From: Macrothele yani
Lineage: Eukaryota; Arthropoda; Arachnida; Araneae; Macrothelidae
Assembly (NCBI GenBank): GCA_039090855.1
Contig: CM077011.1
Span: 15,811,001-15,875,000 of the forward strand
Direction: 5' to 3'
Length of the DNA stretch: 64,000 nt
How positions within the stretch are numbered: the stretch's first letter is position 1; every line of letters begins with the position of its first letter. The position numbers and the translations under genes are program-made. The notes below the pieces were generated by a model. It was given only the letters and a program-made list of their open reading frames with translations. It was not told the DNA's origin and did not search any database. Positions 55,373 through 64,000 of the stretch are shown piece after piece.

Positions 55373-56596
55373 ACACTATACTCTCAAACGTCACCGGACT
55401 CCTAGAAGAGAAACACATCATAGCATCTTTTACATACATTAGTACGGTGCCAGTCAACCTTTGGCCTTAATGCATGCACTGACCCTTCGAGACATGCTTC
55501 CGTGAAGGTTTCGGAACACAGCTTCCATTCAGTACATAATGCGGCCGCTAACTGTTCTTAGTAGTAGTCCTTTGTTCCAAACTTTTTATGCGGCGCTCTA
55601 ATTCATCCCATATGTGCTCTGTGGGATTAAGATCAGGGCTCTGTACTGGCCAGTCCACACACGATACGGAATTATCGCCAAACCACGCCGTAACAGTCCT
55701 TGCTTTTTAAGGCTCTGTGCATTATCTTAGTATCAACAAAGCTCGGTTCCATAGTATTGTCACAGAATTGGAAGGGCATAATTGTCCAGAATATCTAGGT
55801 AGACGTGCTGGTTTACAGGTTTGTCCACGATAACCAATGGGCCGGGACCATACCACTAAAAACACCCACACACAAGTATACTGCAAGCTCCGAATTTGAC
55901 CGTAGGAACAGTACACTGTGGTAAATCGTGTTCCCCCGACTGCCGCCATACCCACACAGCAATCAGACTGATGGATCGTGTATCTAGATTCATCAGTCCA
56001 TAGGTCCCGTTTCCATTGATCTCCGGTCCACGATAAATGTTCTTTACACCATGCTAAACGACGAGTAGCATTTCGAGCGGAGATGAAAGGCATATGAGCA
56101 GCCGCACGACCACGGTAACACATGGTATGAAGTTCTCTGCGAATGGTACGTGTACATACCGAGGTTCCAGCAGTTTTACTCGCCTGTACACTGAGGTCTT
56201 GTACTCCGTCAGTTAGCTGTAACGACTCTCCTGAGGCTTCGACGTCCTCTATCACTAATTTTCTTTGATCTGCCGGAATGTTTTGCTGCTTCAGGCACGC
56301 CATGTGTCTTCCACTTATTCAGTACATCCAAAACAGCTGGCTTGGGTATGTTTAAAAGCCTCTCGGCTTCTCTTTTGTACACCCCACTAATATAACACCC
56401 AACAATCTTTCCTTTCTCAAAGTCAGTTCTCTCTGAAGCGACATTTTCACTCAACCTCACAGTGCGATATGATCGCGGTTAGCTGCAATCTTGTTTTTAT
56501 ACCGTTTGCGGCTGCACCGCGCATCTTAACACCGCAGCGGATCCGTTCGTTAGCTTTTTAAGGGGTGTTCGGTGACTTTTTTCATTATATTGTGTT
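55373..56596 (-). mobile_element. Tc1-D
   Basis: Same family as Tc1-B and Tc1-C, minus orientation. TIRs ACACTATACTCTCAAACGTC at 55373 and inverse ending near 56596. It inserted directly beside the 3' tail of the RTE fragment. Confidence 0.9.
55440..56460 (-). pseudogene. Tc1-D transposase
   Basis: Minus strand: ERTDFEKGKIVGCYISGVYK, LNIPKPAVLDVLNKWKTHGV, then shifted to TIRRELHTMCYRGRAAAHMP, NATRRLAWCKEHLSWTGDQW, LWTDESRYTIHQSDCC. The second half is in other frames, down to the C-terminal CMH/KAKG end near 55460. Several frameshifts. Confidence 0.9.
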
Positions 56597-56648
56597 TATA
56601 TAAAACGAGGACCGGCTTTCGGTTAGTAGAGTGTTCGGAGTCAGAATG

Positions 56649-57663
56649 GGAAAAGCTCCCGATTTATCGGAGTTTGATAAAGGACAAATTGAGATGGCAC
56701 GGCGACTAGGAACTACGATCTCGGAAACAGAGCAGCTTGTGGGTTGTTCTTCTGCCGCTGTGGTGAGTACGTATCAAAAGTGGTGCACATAAGGCATAAC
56801 GACGGACCGTCGTCCAGCAGTGTGTCGTCTGCAGCTCATTGATGCCAGAGGGAAGCGAAGACTGTCGCGCAGTGTTCACAGCGACCGCAAGGTCACAGTG
56901 CGAAAAATCACCCGCAACTATACAACAGTGGTGATCAAATTAATGTGTCACAGCACACAGCTCATCACAGCCTTCTGCTCATGGGCCTGCGTAGCCGAAG
57001 ACCTAGCCGGATCCCCATAATCACTGCACGTCATCACTAACAATGCACGAAGTGGGCTCAATATATTCGAGAGTCGCGATGATTGGAAGAAAGTGGCCTG
57101 GTCTGACGAATCAGGATTCCTGGTGTATCATGTATAGACCGCCGAGCGCGGATACGCAGATAACCAACGGAGGCTATGGTACCTGGATGCACTGTTGGGC
57201 GGAAACAGGTCGGCGGTGTTTTGCTGTGGGCGATGTTTTCTTTGGACACTTAAAGCCCCATTATTCCAATAGCACAATTCCTCACAGCTATCAGGTATCT
57301 GAACGTCGTTGCTGATCACGTTCACCCATTCAGGGCAACTGTGTTCCCTGCCGGTGATGGCCGTTACCAACAAGATAATGCGCCAGGCTACACTGCCAGA
57401 ATCATCAAGGAGTGCTTCGAGAAACATGCTGGTGACTTTCTGTTAATGCCTGGACATGAACCCAATCGAACATTTGTGGTTCGACTTGGAAAAGCGGGTT
57501 CGCGCTAAATCACCACCATCCCGCAAATGTACGGGAACTGGAGGACCTGCTGTTTGACATTATGGTACCAGATACTCCAGGATACCTATCGCCACCTCAT
57601 CGAACCGATGCCTCGCCGAGTGGCCGCTGTTTTGCGGGCTAAAGGGGGTCCTACAGCTTATTA
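56649..57663 (+). pseudogene. Tc1-I transposase, heavily decayed
   Basis: [40 protein letters not shown] (HTH), KRRLSRSVHSDRKVTVRKIT, WKKVAWSDESGFLVYHV (first Asp). The second block is shifted (codons for QQDNAPG..), then MNPIEHLWFDLEKRVRAKSP (Glu) and the end AAVLRAKGGPTAY-like in a shifted frame. At least six stops or shifts. Confidence 0.85.
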
Positions 57664-57970
57664 GGTAGGTGGTCATAATATATTGGCTCATTGGTGTAAA
57701 TCAGTGCATTTCACTTTTTTTAAAGGTAATTGAAACTCATTGTCATTTTAAAAAGATCTCAGGTTTTAAAGCAATCTGTTTGCTTTGGAAAATCAAGATG
57801 AAAAAAATACATTAATATGTCCTCCTACAGCAAAAATGAAATTATTACAAACCTATTCAAATAAATACGCTCCAAAATAAAATAAAATTACTAATTCACC
57901 TGCATTAATAACAAAAAACATTTCATCATCGCGTCATTAGTGTTCTTCCTTATACGTGAATGTGCGTTAT

Positions 57971-58189
57971 GGGTCTTCGAGGTTTAACGGTTGCACGAGC
58001 GGTTTCTGTAGCGTAGGTCCCTGGTTTGAAACCCACCGGAGAAAAAAGATTCTTAAAAGAGCTGAAGGAGTCAAAATCGAAGATTTTGCGAAATTTCTGT
58101 ATAGATACGGAAAACCCCGAAACCGACTTTGCTGAAATAAACGGAATTACAGACTACGGAAATTCTGTCAAAATACTGAAGTTCAGATC
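57971..58189. other. Unassigned stretch
   Basis: Contains a weak tRNA-like piece (GTTGCACGAGCGG.., GGTTTGAAACCC at 57990-58040) but no complete cloverleaf. Confidence 0.3.
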
Positions 58190-58485
58190 ATATGTAGAGG
58201 ATTTTAGAAAGGGAGTGTCTGGCCCCAGGTCTTAAACAACCCTTAAAAATAGGAAGCTAGAAGATTTGAGCTAGGGTGTCCGATAGAAAAGTGACAAGGA
58301 AGCTAGGGAGAAAGACGCCCTTATTTATTGCCGGGGGGGGGCAGTAGCCGGGGCACGACGGCTTAACGTGCTCATCCGACGCGCGGCGGATATTTAGTGG
58401 TTCGAGCGTTCGTACCTGCTGGGATCGAACCCGAGGTCTTCTCCGTGGCAGTCACGAACGTTGACCACTAGGCCACCCGCGGCCC
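58190..58485 (-). mobile_element. SINE2 copy b
   Basis: Minus strand SINE2: ATATGTAGAGGATTTTAGAA end, GAAGCTAG, G-run, CGACGGCTTAACGTGC core, GGCGGATATTTAGTGG, B-box GGGATCGAACCC and the head to CCACTAGGCCACCCGCGGCC. Confidence 0.9.
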
Positions 58486-58728
58486 AAAATATTGAAGTTA
58501 GATGGAACGGGAGCTTTTAAAAGTGGAAATTTATATTAAAAGACTGGCAACTTTGCTGCATGTTATTTTTAGGATTTTTCCGTTAATCCACACTGCTTAT
58601 ATTTTACAGTGTATAGTAATTTCCAATTGAAATGATACGCACAGAAACCCATTCTGTGTTTTGCTTTTCTGTACCATGCGTGTGATTTTGAAATAATGTA
58701 TGTACGGATTTTTTTATAAATACATAGT
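58486..58728. other. Unassigned stretch
   Basis: AT-rich, nothing recognised. Confidence 0.3.
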
Positions 58729-59921
58729 CGTATCAGAATAATATGACCACCTACCTAATAATGGGAATAACCACCTTTGGCCCGGATGACAGCGGTGAGG
58801 CTGCGTGGCATGGACGCAATGAGGACATGGAAGGTTGCTTAAGGCACACACCCCCATTCGTACTACAGCAGAGCACGGAAGTCCCGGAGATGACGTGGTT
58901 GTGGGTCGGCACGTCGAACCTGTCGATCCAAATAGCCCTACAAGCGCTCTATGGGATTGAGATTTGGCGATTTCGCCGGCCAAGGGAGAACGGAGGCATT
59001 GCTATCGTGTTCCTGGAACTGGTCACGCACCCCCTTAGTGACGTGGCACACGGGGCATTGTCCTGTTGGCAGACACCATCACCACTAGGGTAAACGCCCA
59101 GCATGAATGGATGCATGTGGTCAGTGAGCATGGACACTGAACAGGTAGCCATTGACGTTCAGGAACCCATCCAGTTGTGTCCCAGGAAAACATCCCCCAG
59201 ACATGCACACTGCAAACCGCCGGCCTGTACTTGATCGACAAGCGTGTCCGGGTGTTGGTCCTCGTGTGTCTTGCGCCGTATCCTCCACCGTCCGTCACTT
59301 CTGTGGAGTAGGAACCATCTCGATTCGTCAGAGAAGGCAACTTTTTTTTCACTGTTCAATGACGATAGTCTCATGCGAACTGCAACCGTCGTTGCGGATG
59401 GACCTGGGTTAACATGAGCGCCTTAACGCAGCGTCGACTCAGGAGACCCATTCGTAACGGGGTTTTGCTCTACTGTTATCGGAAACACGTACCTGGGTGC
59501 CCCAGCATTCATTTGCGTGGTCCATTGCTGCACTGTTGCGAGTCGATTACGTTTTACCAGTCGACGGAGGCGACGTTCTCCTCTGGGGTCGATGGCCTTT
59601 GGGGCTCCACAGTTACGACGTCGGGAGGTACTCGGTGTGCCAGCGGTGCATTTTTTGCTACACCGTTACTACAGCACCTTATGAACAGCCGAGGAAGTCT
59701 GCTGTTTCTGAGATGCTTCCATCCTTGGCGAGGTAGCTGATGATCATTCATTTTTGAACGTCCGTCAAATCACTGCCGCTGCCCATTGCGCTCACGTAAC
59801 GCACTATGGCTCATCTGCCCTTGCCGGCCGCTTATATCTCCGTGTGGTCGACCTCGTCACGTGCACTCTGTGACGCACCTGGGCTGGTGCGCTGTGATTC
59901 CGAGGGTGGTCGTATTATACA
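58729..59921 (-). mobile_element. Tc1-H
   Basis: Ends contain AATAATATGACCACC (58737) and inverse GGTGGTCGTATTATAC (59906-59921). Exact boundaries uncertain. About 1.2 kb with a minus-strand Tc1 transposase. Confidence 0.78.
58742..59790 (-). pseudogene. Tc1-H transposase
   Basis: Minus strand from MGSGSDLTDVQK through CGAPKAIDPRGERRLRRLVK, KKVAFSDESRWFLLHRSDGR (first Asp), VWGMFSWDTTG, CQQDNAPCATS (second Asp). It ends AVIRAKGGYSHY-like in a shifted frame near 58760. The Glu block is unclear. Many frame breaks. Confidence 0.82.
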
Positions 59922-59964
59922 AGAGCATTTGCTTTTTCAAGGTAGATAGAACTGTTGGCATATC

Positions 59965-60289
59965 AAACGTTTCCAATTAACGCTGCCTTTGTGCCCAAGT
60001 CGAGTCATCAACTCTTAATATTTTCCTGTTACGTGAGATCCTTTTTCTGTCCTTGTATACACCGAACATACACCTCCCAATGTTTAATTTAAGTTTCCCG
60101 CAACCTTTATATATCTTCTTTCGGTAAAGTTCATGTCTCTGATCCACAAATGAGAGAGAGAGTGGGAGTAAAAGATGCACTTTCTCTCATTAAACACTTT
60201 AAAAACAATACCAAATGTCTCTTGAACATTGCTGTGTTTCTTCCAAATGCACTCCAGACAAGTTTTATGCGCCTATTTATATGTACTTA
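59965..60289 (-). pseudogene. RTE C-terminal fragment
   Basis: Minus strand: text equivalent to KLAWRAFGRN.. then WTLAKRDIQRLQ.., here SQRHELYRKK-like, LNIGRCMFGVYKDRKRISRN, RKILRVDDST. Decayed. Its right edge is the Tc1-G insertion. Confidence 0.72.
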
Positions 60290-60290
60290 T

Positions 60291-60985
60291 ACACTGGCGG
60301 AAAGTGAAAAAAGAACACCGAGAAGGAGACGTCTGATACCAACGAAATTCATACAGCATAATAACGGAATACAGAGGATACCGTGATCAAAACATTATGG
60401 CAAAATACAGCTGTATTTGCTGGTAAACTGAAAAATAACATTTCCATGTAACATGGTTAGTACGAGGTTGAACCGCCATGAACTGCGTCACACTGTGCAA
60501 TTCTGGCATGGAGTCTGTCGTACAGATGTTGGATGTAAGTTTGGGGTATTGAGTTCCAAGCATCCTCAACCTGGACGCGTAAATCGGGGGTGGTCGTGGC
60601 TGGCCGTGGAGACCGGATAAGTCGTTGTCCCATAAAATACCACACGTGCTCAATGGGGGACAAATCCGGTGAACGTGTAGGCCATGGAAGTTGTCTCACA
60701 CCCTGAAGTGCATGTTGCGTTCAACGTGCCGTGTGTGGGCGTGCGTTATCTTGCTGGAAAACACCACGACGGACCGACCTTACAAATGGCACAAGAACGG
60801 GCTGAATGATGTTGTTGATGTAGGAGGTGCTGTTTAACGCACCCAGTAGAAACACTAGTTGTGTACGGGAGTGATAGCTGATCGCTCCCCACACCAGGAG
60901 ACCAGGTGTAGGCCCTGTGTGTCGTTGGCGGATGCAAGAAGGGTGGAGACGCTCCCCTGTGTTCTTTTTTCACTTTCCGCCAGTG
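60291..60985 (-). mobile_element. Tc1-G, internally deleted derivative
   Basis: Good TIRs of about 28 bp: ACACTGGCGGAAAGTGAAAA at 60291 and inverse ending 60985, next to TA. Only 0.7 kb. The first half of the transposase gene is missing; the second half is at 60450-60955. Confidence 0.93.
60457..60955 (-). pseudogene. Tc1-G transposase C-terminal half
   Basis: Minus strand: LLVWGAISYHSRTQLVFLLG, VFQQDNARPHTARTLNATC (second Asp), then in the next frame RQLPWPTRSPDLSPIEHVWY (Glu), IPQTYIQHLYDRLHARIAQC and GGSTSY. The N-terminal DNA-binding half and first Asp are deleted, so it could only have moved with a transposase supplied by another copy. Confidence 0.9.
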
Positions 60986-60987
60986 TA

Positions 60988-61705
60988 TGTATCACCATTA
61001 GCCATACACTGCTGGATGAAAAGGTCTTAATTCTCCTCCATGACTCTATCTTGAGCGTGTCTCTTCCATGTAACTGATCACATGTAGAGGATTTTAGGAA
61101 GGAGTGTCTGACCCCAGGTCTTAAACAACCCTTAGAAATAGGAAGCTAGGAGAATTGGGCTAGAGTGCCTGATAGGAAAGTGACACGGAAGCGAAGTAAA
61201 AAGGGGGAGTAAGACGCCCTTATTTATTACCGGGGGGCCAGTACCCGGGGTACGACGGCTTAACATGGCCATCCGACGCTCGGAGGATATTTAGTGGATC
61301 GAGCGTTCGTGCCTGCCTGGGATCGAACCTGAGGTCCTTTCAGTGACAGTCACGAACGTTGCCTACTAGGCTACCCGCGGCCCACTTCCATGTATGTAAC
61401 TCCAGCATGTTTTCGAGTTTATTCCACGCATTTTCCACGTAATCTTCTTGTCTGTCTTTTTCTGTCCCTTGATATCAGTCTAATATTTCATTTGTGTAAC
61501 GGTGGTCAGTTCTTTTGGCAATATGTCCAGCTCATTGCCATATTAATATTTTTCCTTGAATCGTGATGGAATCCACTCTTGTCATTTCCTGATCCACGAC
61601 TTCTCGTTCCTACCTTCCTGGTTATACCAAGTTTGCGTCTTTCCATGTTTCTTTCAGTTGTGTGCAACCACTGTATGTCTTTTTAGTTAAGGTTTATGTC
61701 CAGAA
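60988..61705 (-). pseudogene. RTE C-terminal fragment with SINE2 inside
   Basis: Minus strand, right to left: TKKDIQWLHTTERNMER, RDRKRQTRRLRGKCVE, RKHAGVTYMEV, then beyond SINE2 copy c HAQDRVMEENLRPFHPAVYG. Corresponds to 4780-5140 of the better copy. Confidence 0.8.
61078..61384 (-). mobile_element. SINE2 copy c
   Basis: Minus-strand SINE2 with core CGACGGCTTAACATGG, GGAGGATATTTAGTGG, B-box GGGATCGAACC and the head to GGCTACCCGCGGCC. Target duplication CTTCCATGTA at 61063-61072 and 61385-61394. Confidence 0.92.
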
Positions 61706-62035
61706 TTCGCCATGGTGGGGCCCAGCTCGAAAAACCCACGCGATTTTTTCGGCATTGTTTTTTTGACATTTTTCATTTTGCCAAATGAAAAAGCCGAAAA
61801 AATACTAAAGGGAATTTGCTGACGCGAAAAGAGAAGTGAACAAGTGATACACTTAACACAGTAAAAAAAAAAAAAAAAAAAATTAGTGGACTTTCCCGTG
61901 ATTCAACAGACTTTTGGGGAATGTTTAAAAAAATTTCGAATCCTTTTTTTATAACAAACATGTTAGTAAAATCATGCAATGCATTGATAATAATACGCTT
62001 TCCAACATACCAGAAATCATTACTCAAGTTATGAG
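61706..62035. other. Unassigned stretch
   Basis: Contains an A-run at 61863-61881. No recognised feature. Confidence 0.35.
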
Positions 62036-62610
62036 AATAATGGCTGTGGAATAAATCTCGGTCCTGTGCCCTGACCTTTGATCCCATTTCGATGATATTC
62101 AACAGAACCAGTTTGGTATACCTCCGAAATAACATGATAAAATTTTGTCGCAATCAAAGTAGTTTTACGTAAGTTATGATGCGTAAGGGCTATGGAATAG
62201 ATCCCGCTCCTGTGTCCTAACCTTTGACCCCATTTCGCCCATTTTCAACAGAATTCGTCCCCAGGCAAGACCCTACAACATACTAACATTTCATCCAAAT
62301 CGAAGCATTTTTACGTAAGTTATGACGCATAATGGCGATGGAAGTGATTCCGCTCTTATGTCCTGACTTTTGACCCCATTTCTCCCATTTTCAATAAGGT
62401 TTGTTGCCAGGTGGTCCCCTAGCACATACTAAAAGTTCATCGAAATCGAAGCTTTTTTACGTTAGTTATGACACATAAGAGCAGTGGAATGAATACCGCT
62501 CCTATGTTCTGACCTTTGACCCCATTTCGTTCACTTTAAATAGGGTTCCTTCCCAGGTGATATCCTACCAGATACTAAAATTTCATCGAAACCGAACGAT
62601 TGTTACGCGA
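62036..62610. repeat. 145-bp tandem repeat, block 1 (about 4 units)
   Basis: GACCTTTGACCCCATTT or close variants recur at about 62080, 62220, 62365 and 62510. Each is followed by a TTCATCGAAATCGAA segment and AGTTATGACGCATAA. The repeat resumes at 63640. Confidence 0.9.
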
Positions 62611-63020
62611 GTTATCCTGCGGACCGACATACGCACACAACGCGTGACGTAATGAGGCAGATGGGAATCGCGACCATCTTCTTGCCGCAAGTGTGACTTC
62701 ATAAAACTTTAATAGGATCCACACACAATGTGTGACGTAATGAGACAGGTAGTGTGACCGCGCGCCAACATTCTCAAAGGCGAGATTATGACGTCATAAG
62801 ATTTCTAAGGATTGGTAACATTTAATGGAACAACGCCATCACTAAAATCGTTATAATTCGGGGAGGTTATTTAACCCACTAAACGAATTCTCCTAAAGTC
62901 GAGATCAAGCTAAATCCATTTCTAGTACCAGAAAACGGTAGGTTAACGACTTTCATCAAAATTCTTAGAGCCGTTTTCAAAATAAAATGTACATACATAT
63001 CATACAAGAATTGCTATACT
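62611..63020. other. Unassigned insert next to the TTAA MITE
   Basis: Contains two related pieces (CACACAACGCGTGACGTAATG at about 62635 and a variant, CACACAATGTGTGACGTAATG, at about 62722). Otherwise unrecognised. Confidence 0.4.
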
Positions 63021-63024
63021 TTAA

Positions 63025-63630
63025 GGCGGACGTCAAGTAATTTTGCTTCCTTTACTTCCAATGGAAAAACTTCTGTACACATTTTCTTCACAATTAATGC
63101 GTTCCCAAGGATGAAAATTTAAACATCGATTAAAATATCTTCATTTTATAACTTGCAATACTTAATATTTTCTAAAACATAACCATAATTATGCAATTCA
63201 ACATTTTTTTGTCTACTGACGTCATGAAAATACAGGTCGCGCCATCTCTTTTCTGGACAATTAAATGCGTTCACAAGGATGAAAATTTTAACATCGATTA
63301 AAATAGCTTCATTTCATAACTTGGAATACTTATTATTTTCTAAACCATAACCATAATTATGCAATCCAACATTTTTTTGTCCACTGACGTTATCGAAGTT
63401 CAGGTCGCTCCATCTTTTCTCTAGTTTCAACACCACCAAAGGAAAAGTGATTGATTTTTAATATAATTATGGTTATGTTTTAGAAAATATAAAGTTTTCC
63501 AAGTTATAATATGAAGTTATTTTAATCGATGTTCAAATTTTCATCCTTGGGAACACATTAATTGTGAAGGAAATGTTTACAAAAGTTTTTCCATTGGAAG
63601 TATAGGAAGCAAAATTACTTGACGTCCACC
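63025..63630. mobile_element. TTAA-flanked palindromic MITE
   Basis: TTAA at 63021-63024 and 63631-63634. Ends GGCGGACGTCAAGTAATTTT and near-inverse. Arms of about 170-185 bp (63025-63208; 63452-63630). Between them lies a second tandem copy of part of the left arm (63085-63250 repeated at 63256-63420). TTAA target choice is typical of piggyBac, but the terminal bases are not the usual CCY..RGG. No coding capacity. Confidence 0.8.
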
Positions 63631-63639
63631 TTAATAATA

Positions 63640-64000
63640 TGGGATAAGGGCAATGGAATGGATCGCTGTCCTATGTCCTGACCTTTGACCACATTTCGTC
63701 CATTTTCAATAGGGTTCGTCCCCAGGTGGTCCCCTACTACATACTGAAATTTCATCGAAATCGAACCATTTTTACGCACGTTGTGACGCATAAGGACAAT
63801 GGAATGCATCCCGATCTTATGTCCTGACCTTTGACCCCACTTCACCCATTTTGAATAGGGTTCGTTCCCAGGCGGTCTCATACCACATAGTAAACTTTCA
63901 TTGAAATCGAACCATATTTACGCAAGTTATGTCGCATAATGGCAATGGAATGATCCCGCTCCTACGTCGTGACCTTTGACCCCATTTGTCCCATTTTCAA
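63640..64000. repeat. 145-bp tandem repeat, block 2
   Basis: GACCTTTGACCNCATTT at about 63680, 63825 and 63970, continuing past the window end. Same unit as block 1. Confidence 0.9.

Larger units (their letters stand above)
54857..57697 (+). mobile_element. Tc1-I, split by RTE fragment and Tc1-D
   Basis: 5' TIR TACGCCAATGAGCCATTTCA at 54857 and 3' inverse ending 57697 (TTGGCTCATTGGTGTA). The body continues at 56597 after two insertions. Removing them leaves an element of about 1.2 kb with a Tc1 transposase remnant. Confidence 0.82.
54280..57970 (+). repeat. Dispersed repeat R1, copy 2 (split by Tc1-I)
   Basis: Matches R1 copy 1 in order on both sides of the insertion: 54340-54855 (CTTCAAGGATTTTTCGTAC, GTAGCGAGATCAGA, GATGTCTATGTATCAG) and 57698-57810 (CATTTCACTTTTTTTAAAGG, CTCATTGTCATTTTAAAAAG). 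The break is at a TA where copy 1 is uninterrupted (near 10050). Confidence 0.82.

Overview
This window is eukaryotic nuclear DNA, AT-rich and made almost entirely of mobile elements and their debris. I found no convincing host gene exon, operon or bacterial signal. Tc1-like and mariner transposons are abundant, together with a RTE-clade LINE, a Penelope-like reverse transcriptase, tRNA-derived SINEs and hAT-like elements. This mix suggests an invertebrate, plausibly an arthropod (chelicerates have many such elements), but nothing here fixes the species.

Layout. 1-1068: end of a repeat carrying CTCF-like motifs, hit by a SINE. 1598-5265: foldback repeat split by a nearly complete RTE LINE whose single ORF is broken only near its C-terminus. 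5754-7072: IS630/Tc1-like transposon. 8020-10200: dispersed repeat 'R1' split by a Tc1. 11690-15160: a four-level nest, foldback > mariner > Tc1 > SINE. 15285-18913: two mariners, one holding a tRNA-like insertion and one holding nine tandem copies of part of its own transposase gene. 18946-19695: palindrome, tRNA-like repeats and a mariner tail. 19759-30175: one minus-strand RTE copy blown apart by a 44-bp satellite array, a second CTCF-motif element, SINEs, and a Tc1 that itself contains another Tc1 and a MITE. 30176-34597: RTE tail, a large foldback, and a Tc1 split by a probable solo LTR. 34956-36042: hAT-like element. 37610-38745: 1.1-kb palindrome. 39908-41014: open Penelope-like RT reading frame. 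41391-43937: SINEs, hAT transposase tail, MITE. 44754-47401: nested hAT-like elements. 47540-48290: LINE tail split by a MITE. 48528-52958: hAT-like element containing a mariner. 54280-57970: second R1 copy, split by a Tc1 that holds an RTE tail and another Tc1. 58190-61705: SINEs, two Tc1-like elements and RTE tails. 62036-64000: 145-bp tandem repeats split by an insertion that includes a TTAA-flanked MITE.

The elements do not form a pathway. Their relation is insertional: target-site duplications, interrupted reading frames and empty-site comparisons between copies in the window give a relative order of insertion. Mobility and age statements are inferences from those comparisons. Names such as 'Tc1-B', 'mariner-J', 'R1', 'SINE1' are local labels for this window only.
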